Numbered from the stretch's first letter, positions 25,372 through 38,346 are shown. The stretch is DNA of 64,000 nucleotides from Leucogyrophana mollusca (GCA_021014945.1 MU266354.1:1-64000); one strand, 5' to 3'. Numbers and translations: made by a program. Notes: generated by a model not told the origin, from the sequence alone.

Positions 25372-28120
25372 ATGGCGGACTCAGCACCTTCACAGCAGCT
25401 GCCGTCTTGGATGACACTGTCAACTATAGTGTTCACGAACGCGGAGGGTACTCCCATGACAAGTACCACGACACTGCAGCTTCCGCTGACGTACTATGGT
25501 CCCAGTGTGAGTTGTCAACTCTATATCCAATTGGCAGTATGTTGTACGGATCGAGCGCTGTGGCACAAGTGAGGCCTAGAGACTCGAGTTTGCGCACGAA
25601 TGACGTCCAGTACTGCTCGTTGCACGGTTGTCCTTCAACTCCGTTCTGTTGAGCGCGGAAAGAGAATTATGGGCTGAGGCGCTGTCGCTCTTTCCTATCC
25701 GTATTCTGACCTGTGCACATTCGGCTTCGTCTTGTAGATTCCACTCGGAACTGATGGGGCTTGGACGTATGGTGGTCTTACCTCCCCTGGCCCCTCCACT
25801 TCTTCTGGAGCCTCGACGTCTGCGACACCCACAACATTATCATCTACCTTTGCGACACAATCATCATCTGCATCTGCTTCAGCTTCATTCACATCATCTA
25901 CCACTACATCTTATCCATACTCGTCTACATCTTCGCTATCAAAGGGCGCCCTCATTGGCACGATATTTGGTGCCATTTGCGGCTTCGCTTTGTTCTTGCT
26001 GCTTTTGATATGCTGTGTTCGCTGGCGTGCGCGGCGGCGCCGTGACAGCGGGTATCAATCACCCAGATCACCCAACACGACGCCCATATGGACAGGTTGG
26101 GAGATCGTCAGCCCAACTGGCCGGCAAATTGACCAGGGTGACCGACCACCCGGTGAGGGTTCTCCGCGCGGTAGTGGCGAAGAGGCGGACTCGTTTCTGC
26201 AACGGAGCGCTAGTGTGACCGAAGGCACTCATGAAGCTGGCGTCAGGCCACTTCCACCAGGTGCAGCACCACCCAGGACACCTGGCAGCCTGGGCACTGC
26301 GACCTCCCATAATACCGCGTCGACCAATGATTACGGTGTTGTGCTCCAAGACACCGGCCGGACTGGCGCTAACTTCGACTTTGACAATGGTTTTCCTGCC
26401 CGCCCCAGCAGTGAAATGACTGGGCACATCATGGCACCCAGCGAGCTGCTTCGGTTCGATACTGAACATGAAGACGCGGAGGCTCCGCCGAGGATGTACT
26501 ACGCGCCTCGTTCCAGTGATCCCACACTCCCCGAACACTACTCACCTCTCCTCCCTCCCCCTCCAATTGACCTTGTCCGCCTACCAACTCGGAAGCCTTC
26601 GGATAGGTCCATGGTGGTCGAGAAAGAGAAATCTACGCGAAGTCTGTCCTATCCTGCAAGCGAATTAGAAGACTCCAAGATCCTCACCGCTCGTCGCGTG
26701 CGGGTGCAAGAATTGGGTCCACGATCCGAATTTGAAGATGAGACCTCGTCTAATACACATGCGGATCCAATCCCTGGACCCAGCAGCTGGAGACATAGTT
26801 TAAGGGACTCGATTGCACGCTTGGGACACAGAAGCTGGTTCAACGCGTCGCCCTCGCATAGTAATTCAAGGTCTCGACCTGAATCGTCAAGTGGGCGCGC
26901 TCGTTCAGAGCAAGACGTCGAAGCCGGACGGTCCCTGCTTGGCAGCAGGAACGGACGTAGCCTCGGGCTGACGGTCGAGGGGGAACGACCCATGTCTAGT
27001 GTCAGCGCAAAAAGCGCAGTATCCGGCAATACTGTTTACCACGACGCTGTATCACGTCTTGGGACCCCAGTATCGGTCCCCTCCCGCGCAATGACCCCCG
27101 CAAGCCCGCGAGGGCACGGTCCAGGCGGTGATTTTGTTCCTCCTGTACCTGCTGGCGCGCCTCCTGCGTATGATGATCCCTATGACTCTTTTGGCAGTAG
27201 AGCGAGTGGGAATTACCCGCAAGGCGTTGACATTCTGGATATTCCCGCGCCGCCGCCTGCGTCCCCGTTTTCTGGCGCAGCTGCTTCCCGTACCAACACT
27301 CCCTTCCCGCCTGGGCTCGTTCCGTTGTCGAACCCGCGAGCTTGGCGCGACTCTTTGTCTGTCATAACAGGCTCATCCAATGACGCGGGAATCTCAATCG
27401 ATGTCCTTGACGCTGAACCGCCAAGAGCGGGCGATGGGTGGCGGACATTGGCGAGTAGTCTTTCGCCAGGTATAGGTCCAAATCCAAGCGAAAGGCGAAC
27501 TACGTTTGGAGTCGTAAGCTTTCCCCCCCCCCCCCCAAATCTTCTACCATTTGACTCATTCCTCGTGCTAGCCTCAAGTAGTCCACCCGGGCGCCACCAT
27601 GATATCCGAACGAGGTTCCCTGCATTCCATGCGGTCTCACCTGAGCCCCTACTCCGCACGTTCATCGGGCTCAGCTCCTACTTCATCACGCCGAGCATTC
27701 GGAGCATCGAATACAGGCTCCAATTCATCACGACCATCCGCGCATTCCCGAGTACTTACGGCTAGCAGCGGGTCGCTCCGCTCCGGCTCGATTTCGTCGC
27801 ACGGACGAAGGACAGGAGGGCCAATATCTCCTGCTCTGTCTGCTTTCGGTTATGCCGGGGACATCGACGAGGCCGGTGATCTGAATAGGACGTCTGTCCT
27901 TGGTCCTATGCCTTCCTTCGCCTCGCGCTCAGCATTCTCGACGGGACATCCTGCAACCATCAGGTCCGTTGGCGCTGTGTCTGCCACGGCTACTTCTATC
28001 TCGGAGGATACCCAGCTTACGGGCACCACAATTACTGGTGAAGAAAGCGATGCAGTAATGAGGTTCCCGAGTGTGCCGCTGCATGAGACATTCGGCGCGG
28101 TGAGGACGGATTTGGTATGA
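25372..28120 (+). CDS. single-pass membrane protein with Ser/Thr-rich ectodomain, function unknown
   Basis: Three exons (25372-25506, 25738-27513, 27572-28120) give 819 residues. There is no classical N-terminal signal peptide. A short N-terminal part (WMTLSTIVFTNAEGTPMTS) is followed by a Ser/Thr-rich stretch of about 60 residues. Then come one membrane helix, ALIGTIFGAICGFALFLLLL, and a basic stop-transfer sequence, RWRARRRR. The remaining 670 residues are disordered and Ser/Pro-rich, with many PxxP-like and Arg-Ser pieces. The overall plan recalls Mid2/Wsc-type wall sensors and other mushroom proteins with an S/T-rich outer stalk and a long disordered tail, but no WSC or other named domain is visible. 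The last intron contains a run of 13 C. Function is not assigned. Confidence 0.72.
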
Positions 28121-28850
28121 GGAGTCAAGATGGGAATTGGTGGTGATCTTCGTACCTTTGATTTTCTTTCGACATTTACTTACTCTCGCATCTTTGCTTT
28201 CTCCCACTTCTTGCGATACCTTTCGACTCTCATTGCGACACCTATTTTTTTTTGCATCACGCCGCGTAAACCCACACTCACGAAGATGATTGATGATTAC
28301 TTACCATGACACGCCATGAATACATTCCTCTCTGACACAGCCATGCCCTTCATCCTCCGTCGCGAACCACCGAAATTATCCATATTCGATCTATACAGCG
28401 ACGGTCACGTGGAGTTGATACCAATGGGCAAGCTCTGGTCAAGCCAAGTTCGACACTACGTGTATCCATCGTTCTGGATCAGTGTATTCGTGGGTTACTT
28501 TCATGCTCCTCTCCGAACGAGACTTTGGTGGTATGTCCATATGCTTCTGGAAACCCAGTGTTGATTTGACCACTAACACTTTTGAACCACAGCCATCGAC
28601 AAGCCTCGACAGGGTGGTTGTTACTTGGTCAAGGTTTGCCCCTAATGCAGGGCATTCGTGTCTGGATAAATGCTACGAGGCACGATCAACACTCGTCTAG
28701 GCATTACGTTGACACTAACGTCGCTCGACCTCGTTTAATGGGCACCCGGCCTAGGCATGACCCATGCCGTCATTTGAAGCCTTCACCCTAGATATATTGA
28801 GCCAACCTTGATGCGTAAAAGCAATTATCCCCTCCTACCGACCGCACGAT
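28121..28850. other. intergenic, no gene seen
   Basis: 730 nt at the start of the accessory island. It contains frames of up to 82 codons that I could not link to any family or splice into a longer one. Confidence 0.45.
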
Positions 28851-30564
28851 ATGGACTTCTCAGTTATAGTCTACAAGATCAGTCGCCAAATAAAAGGTCG
28901 TGTGCCATTTTTTGTGCATTACGGGCCGCTGGGTATCTTGTTGGCAGCAATCGTCCTTCTACTAGCCATCGCACTCAAAATCACCATCGCATACCTGAAT
29001 TCTAACAATCTGTACCAAGTCACCATCGAGGATGCAGTGTCGAGGTTTGGGGTTAGCGGGGTGCCCGGGGTAAGCTCACTTTCACATGAACACATCGCTC
29101 GGTACGACTACCAATAACAGGTTGTATTGTGAGTCTCTACAGCGTATTACTTAGGCGCCCATTGAAGGTGGCCCAAAGGCTGGCGAACCTGTTCTCGGTT
29201 GATCTGGACAGCCAAACATTCTTGGTGAGCTACCGGCTTCCTTGTCTGTCACGATTCACAACCAAGACTCGACAACCCAAAGATTCATTGGTCTATTGTG
29301 GGAGCCTGCGGCCAGGCGTATACCAATAGCTCGAATGATAGTTGCATACAAAATCACCTCATGATACCAATGGCCTTATATCTGAATGAGTGCGCCAAAC
29401 TCCCTGGTCGCAATTGCCCTTCTAACCAACATGTATATTCTCGTGGCAGGAATGCTACTATCAACTGGAACACTTCAACACCAATCGGCACGTATGATCC
29501 ATCCACGATACGCTATCCCCCACCTGTCAGCTACTTCTCTAACAGAAGGTAAGGTCAGCATTCATCCAGGTTACCGCAGTGCCCAAATCATCTCCTTTAC
29601 AGCATGATCCCCGCACAAGAATTCGACACAGTTATCCCAATGGATCCATTTCTTCCATACACTCAGCAAAAGAAATATTCGACTCTATTTTATCCATTCG
29701 ATCAGTAAGCGCCCCCTTATTTACTTTGTTCGTTGTTTTGACTTTCGCTGTGACCAGGTTCACCACGTTTATATCACTGTTAGCCATTGATCCACAAGAT
29801 AATTCCACAATTCCCATCTCTGGGGTTGTAGGTTTTGGAAATATGGTCAACTGGGAAGGCTATAGCACGTTCTATGCAACCAGTATAGGACAAGACACAC
29901 TATACAGCTTGTCATTCACAGCTAGGCGTCAGAGGATGATCAAGGCATTCGTCTTCGTTATTGTCATAACCAACTGTTAGCGATGAAGCAGTGGTGGTCT
30001 TTCATTTCACTGATAAAATTGGTGCAGGGATTTTATCATTGACGGTCTTGTGGATGACAATACTGGTCCTATTTCGTGCGAAGATTGACTCTGGTATCAT
30101 CCTCGCATCAACTACAGGTCGGGTTCTATCATACTTCCCTCCAGCGCGCTCATCCAGCTCTGCGTCTAGTCCTTTTTGCGCTTCCACAAATTCGAGCCAG
30201 TATGCCGAATTCACCGCCATTTGGTACGCACACCCTGCTCGTACGGCTCTGTTCTATGCTAAAGCAACGATATTAGGTGCTTTCATAGGTGTATTCAGCC
30301 TATAATGACCTACAAAAATAAATAGCTAACCCATAGTGCAGATATTGCGGGGTATTTTATGAATGTCTGTCTCGTCAGCGCGTGTGTGAGTCATCATACA
30401 AATGCCGTGTGGATGTTCCTGCTCAGTGATTTATCCAGACATCCATCCTGCTGTTCTCCCAGCTCCGCTATCATTACCGGCCATTGGTCACTACTTCGAT
30501 GTACACTCGCCCCAAAATGACTCGCGAAGAGCGGGAGGCCTTCCTTGTGGATACAGACCTGTGA
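28851..30564 (+). CDS. DUF4436-like membrane protein, copy A
   Basis: Heavily interrupted gene from ATG 28851 (MDFSVIVYKISRQIKG) to stop 30562-30564 (FLVDTDL). An N-terminal membrane helix (LGILLAAIVLLLAIALKIT) is followed by an outer domain with IHWSIVGACGQAYTNSSNDSC, FDTVIPMDPFLPYTQQKKYS, LFYPFDQ (the Y-P-F-D block) and SLLAIDPQDNSTIPISGV. Three C-terminal helices follow. The last loop carries LVLFALPQIRASMPNSPPFG, a strong marker of the DUF4436-like family as I remember it. Exons include 28851-29069, a candidate 8-nt microexon 29121-29128, 29179-29224 and one starting at 29283. The biochemical role of the family is unknown. Copy B downstream has the same architecture and most of the same intron positions. 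Confidence 0.62.
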
Positions 30565-31524
30565 GATGGATTAAGGGTGCTACGGAAGGCATGGCGCACG
30601 AGCGCAGGCATGTAGGCCAGTCTCGTTTTAAGTGTTCGAGTCTGTCATGTATGCTTTAGCAATCCGTCTGTGGTTCCCGAGATGATATGCAGTTGGTGAT
30701 ACTTATTATAATCCAGATTGTGATGCCACCTACTACAGTCCTATTACAGCCAATTAGCTCGCAGCTCAGCATCTGTCGTGGTGGAATGTCATCATTAAAT
30801 AGGGTTGTTCATGCGTCTGCTAAGTACCTAGCCTGTCAGGTTCTGGCTGGCGCCCTCAGTCCAACTGTCCCGAATTGGAACTGGTTGGACAGCCTCGCGG
30901 AACCTGAACCTGAACACAGCCGAGCTTACGGTACTTCACCCCACCATCAAAGTTCGACTCCCCAAGTGCTATTCTATAGTCCACAGGGCTCAGGACTGTT
31001 CCCAATACGTAGAACTAGTATTGTTGCACAACTCTGTAAGTGCTGTCGCCGATATATCTATCATCTGACCACGACTATGGGGATGGTGGGCGTACAGACC
31101 ATTTATCAGGAGCGAAGGGCTAGAGGTTGCGACTTAGATCCGGCTACAAACAGTGTTACATGATGTGGCCTGATCGCTAATCATACGGTGTGAGTGAAGC
31201 CAATTTGGAAGGGCAGTGCGTTCTTATCATTTCTAGCTATTGTTCATCCAGGCTGAGTGCCTGTGACGGTTTCCTTTCTCCTATCACGAACATGTTATGC
31301 CTGATTCGAGGTCCAACCCGTAGGAATACGTTGCCCTAGATGGACTGGGCAATCCTGAAAAGCGGTGCGGCTTTTAAGGGACGCCTCCACTGATACGCGT
31401 TGTCAGTCGTTTGAAAGCGAAGGCGCAGCATGCGAAACCTCAGCAAAAACCCAGTTCAAGGCATCTCGACACATACCGCGGATCCCCCACCCAAACCCGT
31501 TTGACCCAGCCGACAGACTGCACC
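30565..31524. other. intergenic, no supported gene
   Basis: About 960 nt between the DUF4436-like copies. A 158-codon frame at 30687-31163 has no recognisable domain and no convincing splice partners. Confidence 0.45.
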
Positions 31525-33255
31525 ATGTTGACAAGCTTGAAGCTGAGGGCAACACGCAAACTTTCCCCCCCAATCAATAGAGCGATGCCTGGGCTATTGC
31601 GCTACGGGCCTTGGGTTTCGATGATACTCTGTTTCATTGTGTTGTCCATAATAGCGACGAAGATAACAATAACCTATGTTGCCTCAAATTTCTCGTCAGC
31701 GGTCAGCATGGATCTTGTCGCGTCTGCAAATTCTGGTGATGATCTAGTGGGGGTATACCTTGCTCAACTATTGCTGTCTGCGCTATAGCTAATGGAACCA
31801 TCCCTAGGTTGCCTTGTAAGACTGAATGAAAATTTTCCATCAATCGAGTGGCCATTGATACATCGCAGGCTCGCTAACGTCTGGGACTTGGATCTTGATG
31901 CGCAGACGATGTCAGTGAGTGTTTAAGGTCCTGATCTTCATCAAGACACTCACGTGCCCTGAGGTTCACTGGTCTGTGATTGGGGCGTGTGGTGCGGCAT
32001 ACACCTTCTCAGGCAATAACTCGTGCCAGCAAAACGGTCTGAGCGTCCCCATGAATCTCTATATCAATTTGTACGTGTCATCCATCGATTCAAGGACAGC
32101 AACTCACCTTTACGTTCAACAGGGTTCCCACTTCGTCGTGGCAAACCACAGCTCCAACTGGGCAGTATGATCCAGAGTCAATTCTTCAGCCTCCCCCGAC
32201 GTATTATCTCGCTGGAAGACAGTAAGCCTCTTCCTACCCAAACTCTATCAGGACACGCACATATGTCACAGGTCCATCCCAACTTCCGAGTGGGACACCA
32301 TCTTGCCACTGGACCAGTTCCTTCCGTATACCAAGGATAGGAGCTCCTCTACGCTATACTACCCTTTCGAAACGTACGTCACAGGTCTCTCTCATGATAG
32401 GTCGTTGACTACGACCTTCAGGCTCAATTCTTACGTCTCCATGCTTGCCCTCAACCCAACCGATAATTCGACTATCCCTATCGCCAATGTCAGAGGATAT
32501 GGAACGGTCGTGAATTGGGTTGGACTCGCCGTGTTCCAAACGACGACCCCCCCGGGAGAAGAACCGCAGTATGCTCTGAACTTAATTCAGCAGCGCCAGT
32601 TGCCGGTCAAAGCTTTCGTGATTGTGATTGTAATCACTAACTGTTTGTCTTTTTCTGTTTGACGGCTCTGCGTTATTCATGGGACACCCCTGCAGGGATT
32701 ATGTCACTGACCGTGCTGTGGATGACAATCATCGTTTTATTTCGCCAACACATCGATTCCGGCCTGCTGTTGGCTTCAACTACTAGTAAGCCAGCCACCG
32801 TCCATTTACTGGTCATTTCATCGGCTTTCGCTCAGTTTTGTTCGCAATTCCTCAAATCCGAGCGAGTATGCCGGATGCTCCGCCCTTTGGTATGTAATCT
32901 GGCTAGTTCATTGCAGTCACTGACTTGCCTCACTCTAGGTGCTTTCATTGGTAAGCCATAGCCGTTGGCATTCTCTGTCCCCTTCGTCAATTGTTCATCT
33001 AGACATCGGGGGCTACTTTTTGAATGTCTGCCTAGTCAGCTGTTGCGTGAGTGGTCGCTATAATCTTTATGCAACTTCTAATTTTTGTTCTGGTCCTCAC
33101 GGTCCTGGTAGACATCTATCTTGCTTCTCACCCAACTTCGCTATCGTTACGAGCCCCCGACAACGACAAACTCAGGGCCGGTGGAAGCGGCTGGCAAGGA
33201 TGATTATCAGCTACTTCCTTTGCAAAGGGACCCAGTTAGTGTGCCAGAAGAGTAA
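31525..33255 (+). CDS. DUF4436-like membrane protein, copy B
   Basis: Tandem paralogue of copy A, from ATG 31525 (MLTSLKLRATRKLSPP) to stop 33253-33255. The same blocks occur in the same order: an N-terminal helix (VSMILCFIVLSIIATKIT), LANVWDLDLDAQTMS, VHWSVIGACGAAYTFSGNNSC, WDTILPLDQFLPYTKDRSS, YYPFE and SMLALNPTDNSTIPIANV. The membrane part has AFVIVIVITN, GIMSLTVLWMTIIVLF and SVLFAIPQIRASMPDAPPFG. The short cytosolic tail ends DPVSVPEE. A candidate 8-nt microexon lies at 31808-31815, as in copy A. Cysteines in the outer domain (GAC, NNSC) are shared, suggesting a disulphide. N-x-S/T sites suggest glycosylation. I see no frame break, so both copies are probably functional. Confidence 0.62.
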
Positions 33256-33660
33256 AAAAGGTATGGTGTGGGACCCACGCTTTGGGGTCTGCACGTCCTG
33301 TATTGTACAACTAATCATCGGAGGCATCGTTCTCCCAGCCTTATATCCCTTAGCCGAGGACTGAACGCATAATAATAGTTAGACTGTGCTTTGGCCCCTG
33401 CGCCAAGGTCGAGGCAATGGCTGCTTGAATTGGTACTCGTGCAATATCGGCGAAGGTTGTGGGTCCTTTCTCACTTGCTACTTGTCATTCAGTACATCAT
33501 CCACATGGCCATGTACCACAACGGAGAGCTCGGAGTCCCGCACACCTTTCTCTATTAAACTCGCTTGTTTATCTCCTTGCGAAATGGCTTCCTTATCAGC
33601 TGTGGGGCATATATCTTTCTTGGTCTTTTGTCTGAACGACAAGATTTACCAGCCTCGCCA
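33256..33660. other. intergenic, no gene seen
   Basis: About 400 nt of promoter region for the MFS gene. Frames here are short and unsupported. Confidence 0.4.
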
Positions 33661-35464
33661 ATGGTCATGTCTGGCTCAGATTGCGACTCCCAGATCGACG
33701 AGGAGGCGCCACTGCTTCCGGTGAAAAAGGCGAAGACTCCTCTGCCAAAAGTGCAGCTGAGCATCCTGTTGCTAGCCACACTGACGGAGCCGATATCATC
33801 GCAATGCATCTATCCGTTCATCAACCAGGCATGTTCGCTCACCTGAAGGTTTGTCTACCTGCCAACGGCTCACAGACCAATTGGTATGTAGCTTGTCAGT
33901 GAAATCGGTGTTACTGGAGGTGACGAAAGGAAGGTCGGATACTATGCAGGTCTTATAGTGCGTAATAGATTCAAAACTAGTTACAGTGCGTCTAACTTAT
34001 TAAACCCCTAATTCTTACTTCTCAGGAGTCGCTTTTCTATGCAGCACAGGCACTCACAGTTTTGCGATGGAGTCGCCTGTCCGACACGATGGGCCGTAAA
34101 CCAGTCCTGATGATCGGCCTCATTGGTCTGTGTATTTCTAATGTCGCGTTTGGGCTTTCTCGATCATTTTGGACGCTTGTAATCAGGTCAGCTTTCGTTC
34201 ATACGATCTGGGGTATAGGCTGACGATTGCGTAAGTCGATCCACTGCTGGTTTCTTGAATGGAAACATAGGGGTAATGAAGAGCATGATTGGAGAATTGA
34301 CGGACTCAACGAATATGGCCCAAGCGTTTGCTACATTGCCTCTCGTGTGGTGTGTCGGAATCACTGTCGGGTAAACTGTTTGTTGAATTTCATCGTCGAG
34401 TACTCTGACGATCATTATAGACCATTCATGGGTGGTACCCTGGCTCGTCCCCATGAACGTTTTCCGGGGGTATTCTCTGGCGCCTTCTGGGTGGATTATC
34501 CGTACTTCCTGCCCTGTTTCACAGCGGCTTGCTTTACGGCTGTGGGCTTCATTCTCGTGTCTCTCTTTTTGAAAGAGGTTAGTTTTGCTCTACTGCCCGC
34601 CACGGACAGCAGCGTAATAACGCTTTATCTAGACGTTACCTGGAAAATGTCAGAACCCTAATACAAACGGCTCAAAATTGAATGTAGGTCCGCAAAGAGC
34701 AGATGACGATGTTCTACCTATACAGGCCCACGCACTGGAGGTCCAGTCCGACGAACCTATACCACTGCGTGTCCTCATAACGTCTTCTTCCATCATAATT
34801 CCCATCGCCAATTACGGTTTGCTTGCGCTGATTGAACTGGCGTTCCTAGCACTCCAACCTCTATTCTATTCTACACCAACTGACTTCGGAGGCCTTGGCT
34901 TTCAACCCTCAACCATCGGGACGTGGATGGCTCTATACGGCATCCTGGATGGTGTATTTCAGGTGGTTTTCATGGCCAAGTTACTCGACTACTGGGGTGC
35001 CAAAAGACTATTTTGTTTTGCCGTAGCATGTTTCATCCCTCTGATTGCATTATTTCCCGCGATGAGCTGGGTAGTCCGCTTGCAGGGAGATGTCTGTCCC
35101 GCTGTTTGGGCTTTACTAGCCTTGCAATTGATCCTAATGGTGATCATGGACATGTCGTACGGTATGACCACCAGTTGTTTCGTCTTGAGATATTGTTCAC
35201 CGGTATCAAACAGCTACCATCTTCATCTTCATAACTTCCGCAGCTCCGAACAAGCGCTCCCTGGGTGCTGTCAACGGTCTCAGTCAGACTACCGTGTCGA
35301 TAGCCCGCGCTGTAGCGCCAGCCATGTCCACCTCACTGTTTGCCCTCACTATGGAAAAGAATCTCCTTGGTGGACACGCGGTATATGTCATCCTATACCT
35401 GCTATCAGGAATCTTGCTATGGTTGGCCACTCACCTACCTGGCGATTTACCGGACACAGATTGA
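33661..35464 (+). CDS. MFS transporter (DHA1, YCR023C/ZIF1-like)
   Basis: Multi-exon gene, start 33661 (MVMSGSDCDSQIDEEAPLLP), stop 35462-35464. After an acidic N-terminus, helix 1 begins LSILLLATLTEPISSQCIYPF. The loop 2-3 motif A reads RLSDTMGRKPVLMIGLIG. Helix 5 has LPLVWCVGITVGPFMGGTLA, the motif C region of antiporters. The second half has PLRVLITSSSIIIPIANYG, a long set of helices, and APNKRSLGAVNGLSQTTVSIARAVAPAM, a block common in YCR023C-like and plant ZIF1-like carriers. These are proton-coupled exporters; the cargo here is unknown. The intron at 33829-33891 begins with GC rather than GT. The gene lies between DUF4436-like and esterase genes; a joint role is only a guess. Confidence 0.85.
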
Positions 35465-35616
35465 GCGGAAGAATTAGTTCTGGGAGGGTAACATGTATTT
35501 GTGTCGGGACAAACTCGAAGGCAAAGAGTCGCCCTAATGGCTGAAAGTACAAGTCTCGTTGGAGTAGATACTCCCGCGTTATACCACGGGCATGGCGAAT
35601 GGCAGAGTTGTGCCGG

Positions 35617-38010
35617 TCACTGTGCGGTCAGCTGAGTGACACCTTGCCAAAACCTGAGCGGATCGTAAACAAGGTGAGCAAACCGTGACAACCAACCGAG
35701 AAGCACACGTACGCGCATCGCTCGAGCAGAGCTGGATCAGTCTTGACAGTCATCACGGAAGGAACGTAATCCTCAGTCCTGTTGAACAGCATCTCAGTCT
35801 CGCCAATGTAGTATTCGTCCCAGTAAGGGGTGATGTTCGTAGGGTCGAATTTTGCGTTAACGTTGTAAGACATAGCGAAGGATAAGAATGGCTGAGAGAA
35901 AGCATTAATGAATTCGGTGTTGTTGTAGGGAGGCGCGGCGCCAGGGCTGTCGGATTTGGATGGTCGGTTTCAGGGCTTCGGGAAGCGCTTGAAGGAGCTC
36001 ACTTATTAAAGTAGTAGGCAACATCATTGCCATGGTATGCAGGAGGAATGGCGAAGATACCCTAAACGCAGACCACAGTAAGATTCATTATGTCGCGGAC
36101 CATGATAGACGGTCATACCTTCCAAGAGCGTCCCTGGAAAGCCTGAAGCAGATAGTACGTGGGACATACGAAAATAGCTATGGGAAGGGTCAGAGATATT
36201 GGCGCTTAAATAGAAATAGAGATGTACAGTCTCCCATAACGGCGATAGCTTGTTCCAATGGTGTGCCATAGCTAGCGTATACGTAGGCAGCCTCTTGGAC
36301 TTGCAAAGGAGTCATGTCGGGGAACAATTGTGCGACGTAGTCAGTGATATTCAACGTTTCATTCGCATTCACGAAAATGTTTCCCTCGTTGGAATTGCCA
36401 ACACTAAGAAGGATGTCCTACGCAGGTGTAAGCTCTGAACCGACGACCTGACCTGATGGATAGGGCTTACTCCGTTGACCTGCCCTTTGGCCAATGTTAC
36501 GCTTGGTCTTTCGACGATGAAGGTTCCATCGACGACAGGGACGAATATATAGGTCCCGTAGAAACCGGTTCCTGCGAGATCATAGTTAGCAGTTTGCAAA
36601 TCGGTTGCATCCACTCCTTGAAGGCAGGCAAATGTATTGTTGCTCGACGAACAACTACGGAACTCCTGGTTATCAGATGGAATACGGGGTGGCAAAAATG
36701 CAATACTGACCCAACCATAGCCACCGTTTCGTCGTACAACAACTAGTGGTGTGTCACATCAGAACTTCGTTCCACGCCAGCATGGGGTCAAATACCTGAG
36801 GGATGCGATCATTGTAATAGTACTGAGATGGCAAAAATGTGGAGCTGGTGGTGGCAGCAGAAAACAGCGGAGGTTGAGTGTTCCCTCCGTTGGCGACGAT
36901 GTGCTGAAGAACCGAGCCAGCGCCTATAGGTGCGCGATGTTAACCATCAACATACACGTCCGAGTACTGGTTACAAACCTGCAGACTCTCCCCAGATCGT
37001 GACATGAGACGCATCTCCACCAAATAGAGAGATCTGGGTAAACAGTTATTATGGACGTTCTCGTATTTCGAGATGAGTTCGCACGTGTTCCTGGACCCAT
37101 TGAAGAGCATATGTTTGATCCACTGGTAGCAAGTTTTCGTGAATTCACAGCATAGAAATGTCGAAACCAGCACAAACGTAGGCCTGCATTCAGTACACCA
37201 TTCTCTTTCACTTCGTTTCCAGATAGGAAGCCTGACGTCATTCTGCTGTTTAGAGGCATTTCGGAACGTATAGAGAGAGAAATCAACACACCAAATGCAC
37301 CCAAGCGGTATTGGATGACAACTACAATCGCACCGTTGTGAGAATCCAGAACGAGATCTGCGCCATTAAACTCCTCGGCATATCCAGCAACGTACCTGAA
37401 AAGGAGTGAGGAGGATATAAATGAGGTGGGTAGCGACTGCGTACCCTCCACCATGAATCCAGACAAGGACGGGAAGGCCCGTACCAGCTGCGGCTGGTTC
37501 GACGGGTAATTCTCCAGGAACGAAGACGCTGCGTCGTGGTACCACCTCAGCGAAGTCAACACGACCCTTTGGTTGGCTTACTTTAAGTACAAACAGTCTT
37601 CCGAGGAGACCGGAGTAGTGCTCTGACGCTTGTTATATCCGTAAATTGACACAGGAGCAACGTTGGCCGCTCCAAAACCTGTTTGGTAACAAGAATCAGG
37701 ATTTGTGGTAGCCTGCTGGATCCCGGACACGGTGGGTGGGGGTTGGGGAGCCTGAAACCTCAGGTCACCTACGACAGTAATGAGTCCAGAATACAATGGG
37801 TCAGTGAAATTGCTGACCTAACGGTGGTGCAGCATAGCGGATGCTTAAGAAGCTGGTGATGTTCGTCGCAGAGTCCAGCGCTCCCTGATATTGAGCATAA
37901 CCAAGGTCAACAATGGGAGCCGACGTGCTACTGGGTGCTGCGGCAACCCGCGAGTTCAAGACGACCTGAAAAAGTGCCACAGCAAGGATGCTTCGAATGA
38001 TCTTGATCAT
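35617..38010 (-). CDS. secreted type-B carboxylesterase/lipase, copy 1
   Basis: Start 38010 (MIKIIRSILAVALFQVVLNS) with a signal peptide likely cut near VAA-APSS; stop 35617-35619 after FWQGVTQLTAQ. Exons give the full alpha/beta-hydrolase. VDLGYAQYQGALDSATNITSF and IRYAAPPLGDLRFQAP open it; LPVLVWIHGGG is the oxyanion hole; VIQYRLGAFG and ISLFGGDASHVTIWGESAG (nucleophile Ser) follow. DILLSVGNSNEGNIF carries the acid residue, and GIFAIPPAYHGNDVAYYF the catalytic His. All triad positions are present. Size and wording fit fungal carboxylesterases often labelled carotenoid ester lipase in mushrooms. These hydrolyse fatty-acid or other esters outside the cell. About twelve short introns interrupt it, at positions matching the two paralogues. 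Confidence 0.85.
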
Positions 38011-38088
38011 CTCTGCCGAGAGGAATGTATTTGGTTAGTTGACGAAGATATGGAATCCTAACAAACGACCCCTACCCAGAGGTCATGC

Positions 38089-38098
38089 CATATATACC
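38089..38098 (-). promoter_or_regulatory. TATA-like box of esterase copy 1
   Basis: Reads GGTATATATG on the minus strand, about 80 nt upstream of the esterase start at 38010. The position suits a core promoter with a short leader. Confidence 0.4.
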
Positions 38099-38328
38099 GT
38101 GGCCGGTTGACGTTGATGAACAAGCAGGCCGAAGATGCCATCCGCATAAACTCGCGGGGGAAGGTTGGCCGAGCGGCATCCCAGCGTCCTTCACGTTTGT
38201 CGGGGGTAGGTGAGTGACCCCGTGACCATAAACGGCGAACAACTGGCTTCCCCGGGCGCATGGACTCCACCTCGGTACACCATGTGGCAGCCTCCCCTGG
38301 GAAGATCAGAATCCTGAAGCTTATGGGG

Positions 38329-38346
38329 ATATATATATATATATAT
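38329..38346. repeat. AT dinucleotide microsatellite
   Basis: Nine AT units in a row upstream of esterase copy 1. It may vary in length between strains. Confidence 0.9.

Noticed and set aside
30687..31163. 158-codon plus-strand frame between the DUF4436-like copies
   Set aside because: No signal peptide, domain or splice context, and its codons look random. Too weak to call a gene.
28851..33255. The two DUF4436-like genes as pseudogenes because no long open frame exists
   Set aside because: The short frames join through proper GT-AG introns and conserved blocks appear in the same order in both copies.
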